DNA of 64,000 bases, taken from Alteribacillus persepolensis. GTDB lineage: Bacteria > Bacillota > Bacilli > Bacillales > Marinococcaceae. The notes under the pieces are model-generated. The model was given only the letters and a program-made list of their open reading frames with translations, did not search any database and had not been told where the DNA came from. Where the stretch lies: positions 434,001 through 498,000 of the forward strand of contig NZ_FNDK01000001.1 in assembly GCF_900099605.1 (NCBI RefSeq), written 5' to 3'. The stretch's first letter is position 1, and every line of letters begins with the position of its first letter. Positions 20,114 through 28,443 of the stretch are shown in pieces. The position numbers and the translations under genes are program-made.

Positions 20114-20902
20114 ATGATAAAAGCACTTATTTTTGACCTTGACGACACATTGTTATGGGATAAAAAAAGTGTAAAAGAATCATTGAGAATGGTGTGTATA
20201 GAAGCAGAAGCTAAAACAGGGATCAACCACAAGACATTTGAACAAACGATTCGCAAAGAAGCTGCTTCGCTATATGCTTCTTACGACACGTATGACTTCA
20301 CTAAAAAAATTGGTATTAACCCATTTGAAGGATTGTGGGGAGACTTTACAGACAAACACAACATCGGCTTCCGCCGTATGCATGCAATGATTTACGACTA
20401 TCAAAAAAAAGCGTGGACTAATGCCCTTAACGACCATGACATCGACAGTCCAAGCCTTGGTGAAGCACTGGCTGAACGCTACCGTTTCCACCGCCGTACA
20501 CTGCCTTTTTTATACGAAGATACATTGGAAGTATTGACACAGTTAAAAAAAGACTACCGTCTCTTTTTATTAACAAACGGCGCCCCTACCCTGCAAGACG
20601 AAAAGCTGAACATGACTCCTCAGCTCCCCGGTTTTTTTGAATACATATTAGTTTCTGGAGCGTTTGGAGTCGGAAAGCCGGACCCCAGCATTTTTCACCA
20701 CACTCTTCAACTATTATCGGCCACAGCAGATGAAGCGGTTATGATTGGAGATAACTTACACACGGATATATTAGGCTCTAATCGAGCGGGAATAAAAAAT
20801 ATATGGTTAAACCGGGAAAATAAACAACCGGATTCTGGTATCCCTTATACGTGGGAAGCTTCTCGTTTATCTGATATTCCTTCATTATTACAAAGCCGCT
20901 AA
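20114..20902 (+). CDS. HAD superfamily hydrolase (subfamily IA)
   Basis: This 262-residue cytosolic phosphatase-like protein carries all four HAD motifs: FDLDDTL at residues 7-13 with the nucleophile and acid/base aspartates, LLTNG near 155, the lysine in GKPDPSIF and GDNLHTDILGSNRAG near 220. An alpha-helical cap follows motif I, as in class I HAD enzymes. The ATG at 20114 is chosen because AAAGGAGAG lies 7-8 bases upstream. An earlier in-frame start lacks a site. It is most like Bacillus YsaA-type phosphatases. The substrate cannot be deduced. It is a single-gene unit with a near-perfect terminator. Confidence 0.85.
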   Translation: MIKALIFDLDDTLLWDKKSVKESLRMVCIEAEAKTGINHKTFEQTIRKEAASLYASYDTYDFTKKIGINPFEGLWGDFTDKHNIGFRRMHAMIYDYQKKAWTNALNDHDIDSPSLGEALAERYRFHRRTLPFLYEDTLEVLTQLKKDYRLFLLTNGAPTLQDEKLNMTPQLPGFFEYILVSGAFGVGKPDPSIFHHTLQLLSATADEAVMIGDNLHTDILGSNRAGIKNIWLNRENKQPDSGIPYTWEASRLSDIPSLLQSR

Positions 20903-20918
20903 ATATTTGATACGTTCA

Positions 20919-20950
20919 AAACGAAAGAGCTGACAGCTCTTTCGTTTTTT
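20919..20950 (+). terminator. Rho-independent terminator of the HAD gene
   Basis: A 12-13 base-pair hairpin (AACGAAAGAGCT and its complement, loop of about 3) is followed by TTTTTT. It lies about 15 bases after the stop. Confidence 0.92.
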
Positions 20951-21117
20951 GTCGAATAATGTTTGAAAATTGATTTTATTATTTTTATACTTTATAAAAG
21001 ATGCAAATGATGTTATTTTTATAAATACAGTTTTCGTTTTTATACATTTATTTTATGTTTAACGGTACAAAAAACCTGTATTAACCGTTATAAAAGTTTA
21101 ATGAAAGTGGTGACGAC

Positions 21118-22458
21118 ATGAATAATTATTCAAATACAGACAAAGGATCATTTATTCGCTTTCTCCTTCCATCACTTCTAGGAATCTTTTTGTTTATGAT
21201 TCCGATTGTTGTGGATGGAGAATTAACTATCCCCATTGCTGTGATGGCAAGTTTTCTCCAAACTGCGGCCGCTGATTACCTGCCTTTAGCAGCAACGATT
21301 TTTATTATTATTGCTTTTTTTGGGTCCGTCATTGTAAAAATCACTGGCAGCAAACATCCCTTTATTAAATCGTTGTTTGATGTATCTTTGGGATGGCTTG
21401 CCGTTCGTTTTTTCGGATCCGTTTTTGCCGTGCTCGTTCTACTCCAAATTGGACCGGAATGGTTGATTTCTCCTGATACCGGCGGGCTGTTATTATTAGA
21501 TTTAATCCCACTGCTCATTACTGTATTTTTATTTGCCGGATTCTTTCTGCCCTTGCTCTTAAACTTCGGCCTGCTTGAATTATGCGGTGCTGTATTAAAC
21601 CCTGTGATGAGACCACTCTTTACATTACCTGGACGCTCGTCCATTGACAGCGCTGCTTCTTGGATGGGAGACGGAACAATCGGCGTGCTCCTGACAAACC
21701 AGCAATATGAACAAGGGTATTATTCTAAGAGAGAAGCTGCCGTCATCGGTACAACGTTTTCGATTGTCTCTATTACATTCAGTATTGTCATATTATCTGA
21801 AATGAACCTTATGCAGTACGTCCTTCCGTATTATGGGACTATTTTGATTGCTGGTTTTATTGCTGCAATTATTATGCCGAGAATACCGCCATTATCCCGC
21901 AAAAAGGATACCTATTATAACAGCCAGGAACAACGTCATTCTCAGCCAAAGCCGTCCCATCTCAATCCGTTTCAATGGGGAATACTAGAAGCGTCAAAAA
22001 AAGCAGCTCAAAATAAAGCTTCGTCCATCATAACCGGCGGGATTAAAAATGTGTTAGATATGTGGATTGGTGTTTTACCTGTTGTGATGGCTTTGGGGAC
22101 AACCGCTGTCGTTGTAGCAGAGACAACGCCATTCTTTGAAATGATCGGCCTGCCTTTTGTTCCCTTACTGCAGATGCTGCAAGTGCCAGAAGCAGCAGAA
22201 GCTTCTCAAACGATGTTAATTGGCTTTGCCGATATGTTTTTACCCGCTATTATTGGTTCCGGTATAGAAAGTGAATTAACACGATTTGTTATTGCTGCTT
22301 TATCGGTGACTCAACTCATTTATATGTCCGAAGTGGGCGGGCTGCTGCTCGCTTCGAAACTGCCGGTGTCATTTGTTGATCTTGTTGTCATCTTTTTAGA
22401 ACGAACAATCATTACACTGCCTGTAATTATCGGCTGTGCACACCTTATTTTTTCATGA
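21118..22458 (+). CDS. YjiH-type membrane protein (nucleoside-recognition/Gate domain)
   Basis: This 446-residue polytopic membrane protein has about ten hydrophobic segments. Conserved-looking patches are SWMGDGTIGVLLTNQQYEQGYYSKREAA in the first half and GFADMFLPAIIGSGIESELTRFVIAALSVTQLIYMSEVG in the second. Together they match the arrangement of YjiH-type proteins with paired Gate (nucleoside recognition) domains. Its transported substrate is not known. The first half contains many Pro/Gly-broken helices and the middle (about residues 260-285) is a hydrophilic loop. The ATG has a GTGGTG-type site 6 bases upstream. It stands alone and shares a bidirectional terminator with the convergent gene. 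Confidence 0.75.
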   Translation: MNNYSNTDKGSFIRFLLPSLLGIFLFMIPIVVDGELTIPIAVMASFLQTAAADYLPLAATIFIIIAFFGSVIVKITGSKHPFIKSLFDVSLGWLAVRFFGSVFAVLVLLQIGPEWLISPDTGGLLLLDLIPLLITVFLFAGFFLPLLLNFGLLELCGAVLNPVMRPLFTLPGRSSIDSAASWMGDGTIGVLLTNQQYEQGYYSKREAAVIGTTFSIVSITFSIVILSEMNLMQYVLPYYGTILIAGFIAAIIMPRIPPLSRKKDTYYNSQEQRHSQPKPSHLNPFQWGILEASKKAAQNKASSIITGGIKNVLDMWIGVLPVVMALGTTAVVVAETTPFFEMIGLPFVPLLQMLQVPEAAEASQTMLIGFADMFLPAIIGSGIESELTRFVIAALSVTQLIYMSEVGGLLLASKLPVSFVDLVVIFLERTIITLPVIIGCAHLIFS

Positions 22459-22500
22459 GCATAAAAAAGCTGGACGCAAGTGCGCCCAGCTTTTTTATGC
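22459..22500. terminator. Bidirectional terminator between convergent genes
   Basis: A nearly perfect inverted repeat (GCATAAAAAAGCTGG, one mismatch, then CGC with a 4-base loop) gives a strong hairpin with an A-run on one side and a T-run on the other. It therefore serves both strands. It starts just after the YjiH stop and overlaps the stop of the minus-strand gene. Confidence 0.92.
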
Positions 22501-22806
22501 TTCTGTGCGTTTTTTTCCATACCAATCGTCTAACACTTTTGCATCCAGTACTTTCTTTTCGATAAAACGCTGCTGTTCTTCCTGAAATTCCTGCTTCCAG
22601 TTGATATCCATTTCCTCTGCCAATTTAACCACAGTTAAAAGCTCTTGCCACGCCACATACCGTTTGTACCAAAAAAACTGAGGCTGTTCACTCATATAAG
22701 GATACAAGTCATCAAACTCCGTGTGCTTACAGTCAATCGTGCGTTCAAACTGCGTCTTGGCTTCTTGGAGCTTTCCTTTAAAAAAACCAGTAATATCTTT
22801 ACTCAT
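22495..22806 (-). CDS. Unknown protein, 103 residues
   Basis: I do not recognise this small soluble protein. It is rich in aromatic residues (QPQFFWYKRYVAWQELL) and charged helices (EEMDINWKQEFQEEQQRFIEK), has no signal peptide and ends with a basic DDWYGKKRTEA tail. The ATG at 22806 has GGGGGAG 6-7 bases upstream and the gene has a strong terminator, so it is probably real. It may be in one transcript with the gene at 22953-23645, but a terminator lies between them, so it more likely has its own promoter. Confidence 0.62.
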   Translation of the reverse strand: MSKDITGFFKGKLQEAKTQFERTIDCKHTEFDDLYPYMSEQPQFFWYKRYVAWQELLTVVKLAEEMDINWKQEFQEEQQRFIEKKVLDAKVLDDWYGKKRTEA

Positions 22807-22910
22807 ATCGTCTCCCCCTCTATACAGAGAATTCTTGCTTGTTTTTATTTTGCCACAAATATAGTGTTACGTTAAGTAAATTGCTTGAGAGGTTTGTGTT
22901 TATAATAGAA

Positions 22911-22945
22911 AAAACTCCCCGTATACCTTTTTCCGTATACGGGGA
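22911..22945 (-). terminator. Rho-independent terminator of the 230-residue protein gene
   Basis: A 10-base-pair stem (CCCCGTATAC and its complement, 8-base loop) is followed on the minus strand by AGTTTTTTC. It lies just after the stop at 22953. Confidence 0.9.
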
Positions 22946-22952
22946 CCTATAC

Positions 22953-23645
22953 TTATCCAATCTCTTGCATTCGCTTTTCAAGCTTGCTGATTTTATATTC
23001 ATCAGCATACATTTTATCAAATGATTTCACTAGCCTTTTCATTTTCTTTCTAGAAAAATCAGATGATAACAGCCCTTTATTAACCAAATACTTATGCAGA
23101 AAATCCAGGCGGCCACTGTCTATTTTATTATAATCTTCTACTCTCTCCAAGTATTGATACATTGCATCTTGTAATGTGTGATGGCTTTGTACAAAATCAC
23201 CATAACGTTCGATATACATACGATAGTTGTTTTCACTCAATTTATTTAATAGCGCTGTCAAAAAACGCTCTTCATTTCCTTTCAACTGAAATCCTTTCTT
23301 CTCTAACAAACGGATAAAAACAGACAAATCCGTATTGTAAAAGTCTAACGCGAGACGCATTTCACTCGTTACATGAAGCGATACGGAAAATCTCCCTTGC
23401 GAACGTGCAATGAGCCGGTTATGAAGAGCGCGCACGACATCCGGGTTTAAGAGAAACGAAGGATGAATCGTATATAAATATTTTTCAATCTCTTGATGCA
23501 ATAATTGATTAATCTCTTCTTGTTTTTTCATATAGCGCAAAGACGCTAGCCGCTGCTGTTCTGCGTACTCTTCAATTCGTTGAGCCGTTTCTTGGGCCCA
23601 GACATTTCTTTTTTGGTTAAATTTTTCTTTCATTGCCTTCAACAT
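22953..23645 (-). CDS. Unknown helical protein, 230 residues
   Basis: I do not recognise this protein. It is strongly charged and predicted mostly alpha-helical, without a signal peptide. The N-terminal 60 residues (KEKFNQKRNVWAQETAQR onward) look like a long amphipathic helix or coiled coil. The C-terminus is basic (RKKMKRLVKSF...KLEKRMQEIG). The ATG at 23645 is chosen because GGAGGG lies about 9 bases upstream. An in-frame ORF extends 29 codons further without a site. It is a monocistronic unit with a strong terminator. Confidence 0.62.
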   Translation of the reverse strand: MLKAMKEKFNQKRNVWAQETAQRIEEYAEQQRLASLRYMKKQEEINQLLHQEIEKYLYTIHPSFLLNPDVVRALHNRLIARSQGRFSVSLHVTSEMRLALDFYNTDLSVFIRLLEKKGFQLKGNEERFLTALLNKLSENNYRMYIERYGDFVQSHHTLQDAMYQYLERVEDYNKIDSGRLDFLHKYLVNKGLLSSDFSRKKMKRLVKSFDKMYADEYKISKLEKRMQEIG

Positions 23646-24019
23646 AGGAAAGCCTCCCTCCATCTCTTTTTTATGCCCGGCACAGCAGGCTTCTTTCTCT
23701 CTTTTTCGCTTTTCCACTGAAGAGTTTATCACATCCCATCTAAAAAGAAAATAGAGTATTTAAAAGTTTTTTTATCTATTTTGGACGTAATTGCACATAT
23801 CATAAACTAATCCTTTCATAGAATCTCAAATCGTTTATATTTACGTTAAATTAATAAATACTAAAGAAAACGAGCATGAAAACAATAGAGACATATACGA
23901 TACCAAACATTTACTAGCAATAGGTGAGTGATGCAATCACAAAACATTGCACTCCGCACATAGTCGAATGCTAAAACATGCATGCTGCATTTATATCCTT
24001 CATGCACTTATAAAAAAAA
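23646..24019. other. Intergenic region without recognised gene
   Basis: This is AT-rich DNA upstream of the 230-residue protein gene and downstream of the esterase gene. Apart from the esterase terminator at its left flank I see nothing coding: reading frames are short and lack ribosome sites. Confidence 0.45.
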
Positions 24020-24043
24020 CGCCCTGTTCACTCAAACAGGACG
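24013..24043 (-). terminator. Rho-independent terminator of the esterase gene
   Basis: On the minus strand a hairpin (CGTCCTGTT / AACAGGGCG, loop TGAGTG) is followed by TTTTTTTT. A-rich DNA on the other side could let it act in both directions. Confidence 0.85.
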
Positions 24044-24053
24044 AAAAAATAAA

Positions 24054-25220
24054 TTACGGTATCAGTGTAGTTAATGTACGTTTACCGACTAAAAAAGCAG
24101 CAATGGCAAAAGCTTCTGCTTCTTCTCTTACCCGCTGCATACCAGCGGGTACCTTTTGAACAGTAAGCGAAAACTCATCATCATATACGATCTCATCTGC
24201 CGCTGCTTTATCTAAAAATAATTCTGATTCATTTAATGCCATTTCACCGCTTTTCATCACTTCAAAAAAAGATACAAACCCATGCATCACTCCATTATAC
24301 CGCACCGCTTGTACAGGAACCCCGGCTTCATGGAGTTTCTCTGCGTACAGCTCCCCTTCATCCCGCAGCGGATCATACTGTGCTGTCATAATCATTGCAG
24401 GCGGCAGACCATCCAGGGTATCTGCTTCTAGAGGGGATGTGTACGGGTTATTCCACATGTCTTCCTTTGGCGTGTAGGCATTCCTTGCTTTTAACATTAC
24501 TTGCCTTGATAACAGATAATATCCGCTGTCATATGCCGTCCGTGACTCTAATTTCACATCTTTGAATGTGGTAAGAGGATAATAAAGAAGCTGCGCAATA
24601 ATCTCTGGACCATGTAAATCCCGTGATTTCAATGCGGTTACCGCTGCTAAGTTCCCACCGGCACTATCACCCGCAACAGCAATTTTCTCAGGATTTCCTC
24701 CCCATTTTTCGGCGTTTTCATATACCCACTTTAACGATTGATAACTGTCATTGACAGCAGTTGGAAACACATGATCCGGCGCAACACGATAACCAGGACT
24801 CACAACAACTGCTTCCGTTTTTTCTGCAAGAGCACGCACAATGTTATCATGCGTATCAATACTTCCATACCCTTCTAAAAAGGCACCGCCATGGAAATAC
24901 AAAATCACTGGCGCATGCTCCAGATCTGCATAATGGTATATTCGCACAGGAAGCGTATAATCACTGTCTAATGGAATTGTCGTATCTTCGCGAATAAGCT
25001 CTCGCTCTTCGGATTTTTTCGAGGCGGATAAAAGAAAACCCGGCGGCTCGATATCCGCATCAACCGTGACTAAATTATTATTAACGGCATGGAGAATGAC
25101 GGCTGTTTTCGAAGGCAGCTTGCCTTGTGCAGTATGAGACCACTCTTCCATAAACCATGCGATCATTAAACTGACAATAACGTTCAATACGACTGTTACA
25201 GTCAGCAGTTTTTTCCACAC
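24054..25220 (-). CDS. Membrane-anchored alpha/beta hydrolase (hormone-sensitive-lipase type esterase)
   Basis: The 388-residue protein starts with a basic residue and one hydrophobic helix (LLTVTVVLNVIVSLMIAWF), a likely membrane anchor or uncleaved signal. The HSL/family IV esterase motifs follow: oxyanion-hole HGGAF, nucleophile GDSAGG, the acidic DPLRDEGE and the catalytic histidine in VMHGF. Such enzymes hydrolyse short acyl esters. The physiological substrate is unknown. The start is taken as GTG at 25220, because GGGGAGGG lies 7-8 bases upstream and the membrane helix follows at once. It is monocistronic. Confidence 0.85.
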   Translation of the reverse strand: MWKKLLTVTVVLNVIVSLMIAWFMEEWSHTAQGKLPSKTAVILHAVNNNLVTVDADIEPPGFLLSASKKSEERELIREDTTIPLDSDYTLPVRIYHYADLEHAPVILYFHGGAFLEGYGSIDTHDNIVRALAEKTEAVVVSPGYRVAPDHVFPTAVNDSYQSLKWVYENAEKWGGNPEKIAVAGDSAGGNLAAVTALKSRDLHGPEIIAQLLYYPLTTFKDVKLESRTAYDSGYYLLSRQVMLKARNAYTPKEDMWNNPYTSPLEADTLDGLPPAMIMTAQYDPLRDEGELYAEKLHEAGVPVQAVRYNGVMHGFVSFFEVMKSGEMALNESELFLDKAAADEIVYDDEFSLTVQKVPAGMQRVREEAEAFAIAAFLVGKRTLTTLIP

Positions 25221-25500
25221 CCCGTATCCCTCCCCCAACAAATCATCCTTTATGTACAGTATAACAAACATTTTTTAAATTTCTTCACTTTTTTACATAT
25301 TTTCACATAATTGTACGTGCAGCATACTACACACCGCTCTGCGAGGCTCCTGTTGACACAAACAGCAGTTCAGAAATAAGAATAGACCGCTAAAGAAGGA
25401 TGCCTCCGAATAGTTTCATTAATATACAAACTGCTTTCTTCTATTTGCATTTCCAAGTGCTTAGATACTGAACACTTCCCCTCTTTCTTCTCTCTACTAA
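25221..25500. other. Intergenic region without recognised gene
   Basis: This stretch lies between the esterase and the ndoA terminator. It has T-rich and mixed sequence, no open frame with a ribosome site and no clear RNA structure. Confidence 0.4.
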
Positions 25501-25528
25501 AAAAGCATGTCCAAAAAGGACATGCTTA
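25500..25528 (-). terminator. Rho-independent terminator of ndoAI-ndoA
   Basis: A perfect 10-base-pair hairpin (AAGCATGTCC, 5-base loop) is followed on the minus strand by TTTTTAG. It lies about 30 bases past the ndoA stop and shows that the transcript ends here. Confidence 0.9.
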
Positions 25529-25558
25529 CTACTTATGTACAATATTCATTGTAAGTTA

Positions 25559-25951
25559 TTATACTTCTTTTAAACCCAGACTGATTTCAAGCGCCTCTTT
25601 CACTCGCTCCATCGTATCTTCATCCAAATGAGTGATTTTATCGGTTAAGCGCTGTTTATCAATTGTTCTGATTTGTTCTAAGAGGATAACACTATCTCGG
25701 TCAAATCGGTGCTTTGCGGCATCAATTTCTACGTGGGTAGGAAGTTTTGCTTTCTTTATCTGCGCTGTAATGGCAGCAACAACGACGGTGGGACTAAACC
25801 TGTTTCCAATATCATTTTGGATAATCAGCACAGGTCTTACACCGCCTTGTTCTGAACCAACTACCGGTGAAAGATCAGCAAAAAAAACGTCTCCACGCTT
25901 TACAACTTTTTTGGATTGTTGATAATTATGCGTATCACTCAACTCATCCAT
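25559..25951 (-). CDS. ndoA: Type II toxin, mRNA endoribonuclease EndoA (NdoA/MazF family)
   Basis: EndoA cuts mRNA at specific short sites (UACAU in B. subtilis). The core, from [20 protein letters not shown] to [12 protein letters not shown], is almost the same as the B. subtilis protein, including [12 protein letters not shown], the RFSPT loop and LPTHVEID. The ATG at 25951 has an excellent AAGGAGGTG site and gives a product of 130 residues. That is about 14 residues longer at the N-terminus ([15 protein letters not shown]) than the usual 116. No ATG/GTG/TTG fits the usual start, so the extension appears real. It follows the antitoxin gene ndoAI after 55 bases. Confidence 0.95.
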   Translation of the reverse strand: MDELSDTHNYQQSKKVVKRGDVFFADLSPVVGSEQGGVRPVLIIQNDIGNRFSPTVVVAAITAQIKKAKLPTHVEIDAAKHRFDRDSVILLEQIRTIDKQRLTDKITHLDEDTMERVKEALEISLGLKEV

Positions 25952-26006
25952 TCACCTCCTTCACCGGTTCCGTTAACAGGATATGCCGAAAAGAGCCGTC
26001 TTATTC

Positions 26007-26273
26007 CTACTCTTTCGCAACAATAAGACGTTCTCCTATACGCAAGGCTTCTTCTTCTGCTTGTTCAAACTCCTTGCACAGCTCGATATTAATTTGAGCC
26101 ATCTCTAAATAACCCTGTTTCATTTGATTTTCTACATCAGATGATTTTCTTTGTTTGATTTGTTCTTGTAACACCTTACGAAAGAAAGAATTTTTCTCTT
26201 CTTCCGTAAGGTGCTCAATTTCAGAATATATATCCTCTGGAAGTTCTACTGCTATTTGCTGAAATTGAGACAT
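26007..26273 (-). CDS. ndoAI: Antitoxin EndoAI (ribbon-helix-helix, MazE role)
   Basis: EndoAI binds and inhibits EndoA and usually represses its own operon through an N-terminal ribbon-helix-helix. The 88-residue product keeps the toxin-binding C-terminal pattern KQGYLEMAQINIELCKEFEQAEEEA...ERL, which parallels the B. subtilis antitoxin. The N-terminal DNA-binding half (VELPEDIYSEIEHLTEEEKNSFFRKVL) is clearly divergent. The ATG at 26273 is used: a GGGGGG run lies about 10 bases upstream, and longer in-frame starts would add an unlikely segment. In B. subtilis alr precedes this gene and rsbR follows the toxin. Neither is here. Confidence 0.85.
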   Translation of the reverse strand: MSQFQQIAVELPEDIYSEIEHLTEEEKNSFFRKVLQEQIKQRKSSDVENQMKQGYLEMAQINIELCKEFEQAEEEALRIGERLIVAKE

Positions 26274-26482
26274 ACCTGGACGGCCCCCCATGCATGGTTT
26301 ATTCCCACCCACCATTATATATGATTTTCTCACAAGAATAAAATACATTTTTAGAGGAAATGTATGATTCCTCGTATCTAACAAATGAAAAACGCACGAA
26401 TAAACCCCTTCTTTTTTGCCTTATACTACATAATGCCACTTTATTCGTTCGTTTATGACGCTAAAAGAAAGGAGCACCATCA

Positions 26483-26992
26483 TTGTATAAATTTTTTCTC
26501 TTGCTCATAAGTGTCATTTTGATTGCCGGATGTACTGACACCAACCAGCCAGAAGAACAAGGCGCAGATACAAGGGTCACTCCTGAACCAAATTCCTATG
26601 AGCAAAAAAAAGCAACGCCAAAAGACCCTGAGCTGCATGAAGCCGCTGCCGCTTACGGCGATTATCTGAAATATTTTCATCGTTCCTTACGGCAGGTGCA
26701 TGAAGAAGTGAAACGAAATGACATCAATGAATATTGGGTAGAAAAACAGCTAGAGGATATGATTCGTCAAACAGAAGAAACGGCTGAACAGGCCCCTGAA
26801 GCATTTGCACCATTAAAAGAAGTGCAGCAAAGCACCTCTTATGAATTAAAGATGGCCAAGTCAAATGCCGATAACTGCTTTCACTCCCGAAGCGGCTGTG
26901 ACACTATGCAAACGCATCTTAATAATTTATACCATGTTGATAAAATTATGGATGAAACGTATAAAGATGTGCTTTTTGATCATGGCATTTAA
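26483..26992 (+). CDS. Lipoprotein of unknown function
   Basis: The 169-residue product has a short signal peptide (MYKFFLLLISVILIAGC) with a clear lipobox LIAGC, so it should be lipidated at Cys17 and anchored to the outer face of the membrane. The mature part is acidic and helical, with two cysteines (NADNCFHSRSGCD) near the C-terminus that could form a disulfide. The start is TTG at 26483, supported by AAAGGAGC 8 bases upstream. No known domain is recognised. It is convergent with nothing and is followed by the dapA leader on the same strand. Confidence 0.72.
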   Translation: MYKFFLLLISVILIAGCTDTNQPEEQGADTRVTPEPNSYEQKKATPKDPELHEAAAAYGDYLKYFHRSLRQVHEEVKRNDINEYWVEKQLEDMIRQTEETAEQAPEAFAPLKEVQQSTSYELKMAKSNADNCFHSRSGCDTMQTHLNNLYHVDKIMDETYKDVLFDHGI

Positions 26993-27031
26993 TCACTTTT
27001 GAAAAATTTTCGGTAAAACGTCCAAAAACGA

Positions 27032-27060
27032 TTGCATTTCTTTATCTCCTTTGGTAAAGT
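27032..27060 (+). promoter_or_regulatory. Possible promoter of the lysine-riboswitch/dapA transcript
   Basis: TTGCAT (27032-27037) and TAAAGT (27055-27060) are 17 bases apart. Transcription would begin near 27067, about 37 bases before the aptamer. Both hexamers match the consensus at only four positions. Confidence 0.35.
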
Positions 27061-27103
27061 TTTCAGTACAGACAATTAATATTTTCCTACTTCTTTATAA
27101 GAA

Positions 27104-27288
27104 GTGAGGATAGAGGCGCAAAGACCATGAGTAAGCAGATGGAGGAACATGAGGTCCTTTGAAATTTGCTGAAAGGGGGATTTGCCGAAGCAGTCAGCCG
27201 CTCATGAGTTGATTGCTGGTTTCGTATTGAACAGGTACGGAACTGTCATATGGCACGTTCACTGGTGCTATATGGAGGGCTATCTCAC
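27104..27288 (+). ncRNA. Lysine riboswitch (L box) aptamer
   Basis: The closing P1 helix pairs GTGAGGATAG (27104-27113) with CTATCTCAC (27280-27288). Right after the first arm comes the conserved core AGAGGCGCAAAGACCATGAGTAAG pattern (27112-27134), with GAAAGGGGG and TTTGCCGAAG (27170-27190) further on. These are hallmark L-box segments, and the length of about 185 bases is normal. It senses lysine and controls the dapA gene that follows, which fits the first committed step of lysine synthesis. The 3' arm of P1 can also pair with the terminator stem at 27331-27335. Confidence 0.93.
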
Positions 27289-27324
27289 GCATAAACGGTT
27301 CTGTTTACAGCTGGAACGTTCATG

Positions 27325-27357
27325 CAACAATGAGAGTCCTCTCATTGTTGTTTTTTT
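27325..27357 (+). terminator. Riboswitch-controlled intrinsic terminator in the dapA leader
   Basis: A 10-base-pair stem (CAACAATGAG with CTCATTGTTG, loop of 6) is followed by TTTTTTT. It lies between the aptamer and dapA. TGAGA inside its left arm (27331-27335) is complementary to TCTCA (27283-27287) in the P1 helix, so P1 and the terminator can alternate with an antiterminator. Confidence 0.92.
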
Positions 27358-27437
27358 GCGTAAAACTGAATTTCCGGTGAGAACCGCCCTCCTCTGTCAT
27401 TGACTTTACGATAATTTAAAACAGAGGGTGATTGAAG

Positions 27438-28325
27438 ATGCATTTTGGTAGAATCAGTACAGCCATGGTAACACCATTTGATAAATCAGAAGAGATAGAC
27501 TACAGTGCCGTTACAAAACTGGTCAATCATTTGATTGCAAATGGATCAGACAGTCTCGTGATTGCCGGAACAACTGGTGAATCTCCTACATTGTCTAAAG
27601 AAGAAAAGCTTACGTTATTTGAACATGTCGTTCAGGTCGTCAACGGCCGTGTTCCTGTGATTGCAGGCACGGGTTGTAACAATACAAAGGCATCCATTGA
27701 GTTAACAAAACAAGCGGAGAAAACCGGCGTAGATGCCGTGATGCTTGTGACTCCGTATTATAGTAAACCAAATCAAGAGGGAATGTATCTTCATTTTAAA
27801 ACAGTAGCTGCATCCACCAATCTTCCGGTGATGCTGTATAATATTCCTGGAAGAAGTGCTGCCGGGCTGAACCCTGAAACTATTATTCGCCTTTCAGAAA
27901 TTAACAATATTGTCGCTGTCAAAGAGGCTAGCGGTGACTTAGACGCAATGGCCACGATTATTCAGCATACGCCTGATAATTTTCTGCTGTATAGCGGGGA
28001 TGACAGCTTAACGTTGCCTGTCATGTCTATTGGGGGAGCAGGGGTTGTATCCATTTCCTCACATATTATCGGTAACGAAATGCAAGACATGGTACAAAGC
28101 TTTTTGAACGGTCATCCACAATACGCTTCTAAATGTCATCGGGAACTTTTGTCAACAATGAAAGCAATGTTTACCGCCCCAAGTCCTGCACCTGTAAAAG
28201 CAGCGCTCGAGATGCAAGGTGTTATTTCAGGTGACGTCCGGCTGCCAATGGTACGCTTAAACGAAGAAGAAATGAATGTACTTCGCGGCACGTTACAACC
28301 AAAAACAGCTTTTTATGTAAGCTAA
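27438..28325 (+). CDS. dapA: 4-hydroxy-tetrahydrodipicolinate synthase
   Basis: DapA condenses aspartate-4-semialdehyde and pyruvate in the lysine/diaminopimelate pathway. The 295-residue protein aligns by eye over its full length with B. subtilis DapA: STAMVTPFD, AGTTGESPTLS, VIAGTG.NNT, the catalytic tyrosine in MLYNIPGR and the Schiff-base lysine in AVKEASGD. The ATG at 27438 is chosen over TTG at 27432 because AGAGGG then has normal spacing. It is controlled by the lysine riboswitch in its leader and ends with a strong terminator, so it is monocistronic. Confidence 0.96.
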   Translation: MHFGRISTAMVTPFDKSEEIDYSAVTKLVNHLIANGSDSLVIAGTTGESPTLSKEEKLTLFEHVVQVVNGRVPVIAGTGCNNTKASIELTKQAEKTGVDAVMLVTPYYSKPNQEGMYLHFKTVAASTNLPVMLYNIPGRSAAGLNPETIIRLSEINNIVAVKEASGDLDAMATIIQHTPDNFLLYSGDDSLTLPVMSIGGAGVVSISSHIIGNEMQDMVQSFLNGHPQYASKCHRELLSTMKAMFTAPSPAPVKAALEMQGVISGDVRLPMVRLNEEEMNVLRGTLQPKTAFYVS

Positions 28326-28354
28326 ATATGAAAAGCACGAGCCCCTTAAATAAA

Positions 28355-28400
28355 AGAAGGACTGTTTCTATCAACAACAAAGAAACAGTCCTTCTTCTTG
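28355..28400 (+). terminator. Terminator after dapA
   Basis: A 15-base-pair hairpin (AGAAGGACTGTTTCT, 28355-28369, with 28381-28395) follows the dapA stop. The tail is CTTCTTG on the plus strand. The minus-strand side is TTTTATTT. Confidence 0.8.
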
Positions 28401-28443
28401 CCTGATTTCTAATCACAAACATCAAGACAGAAGGAGGATGGCT

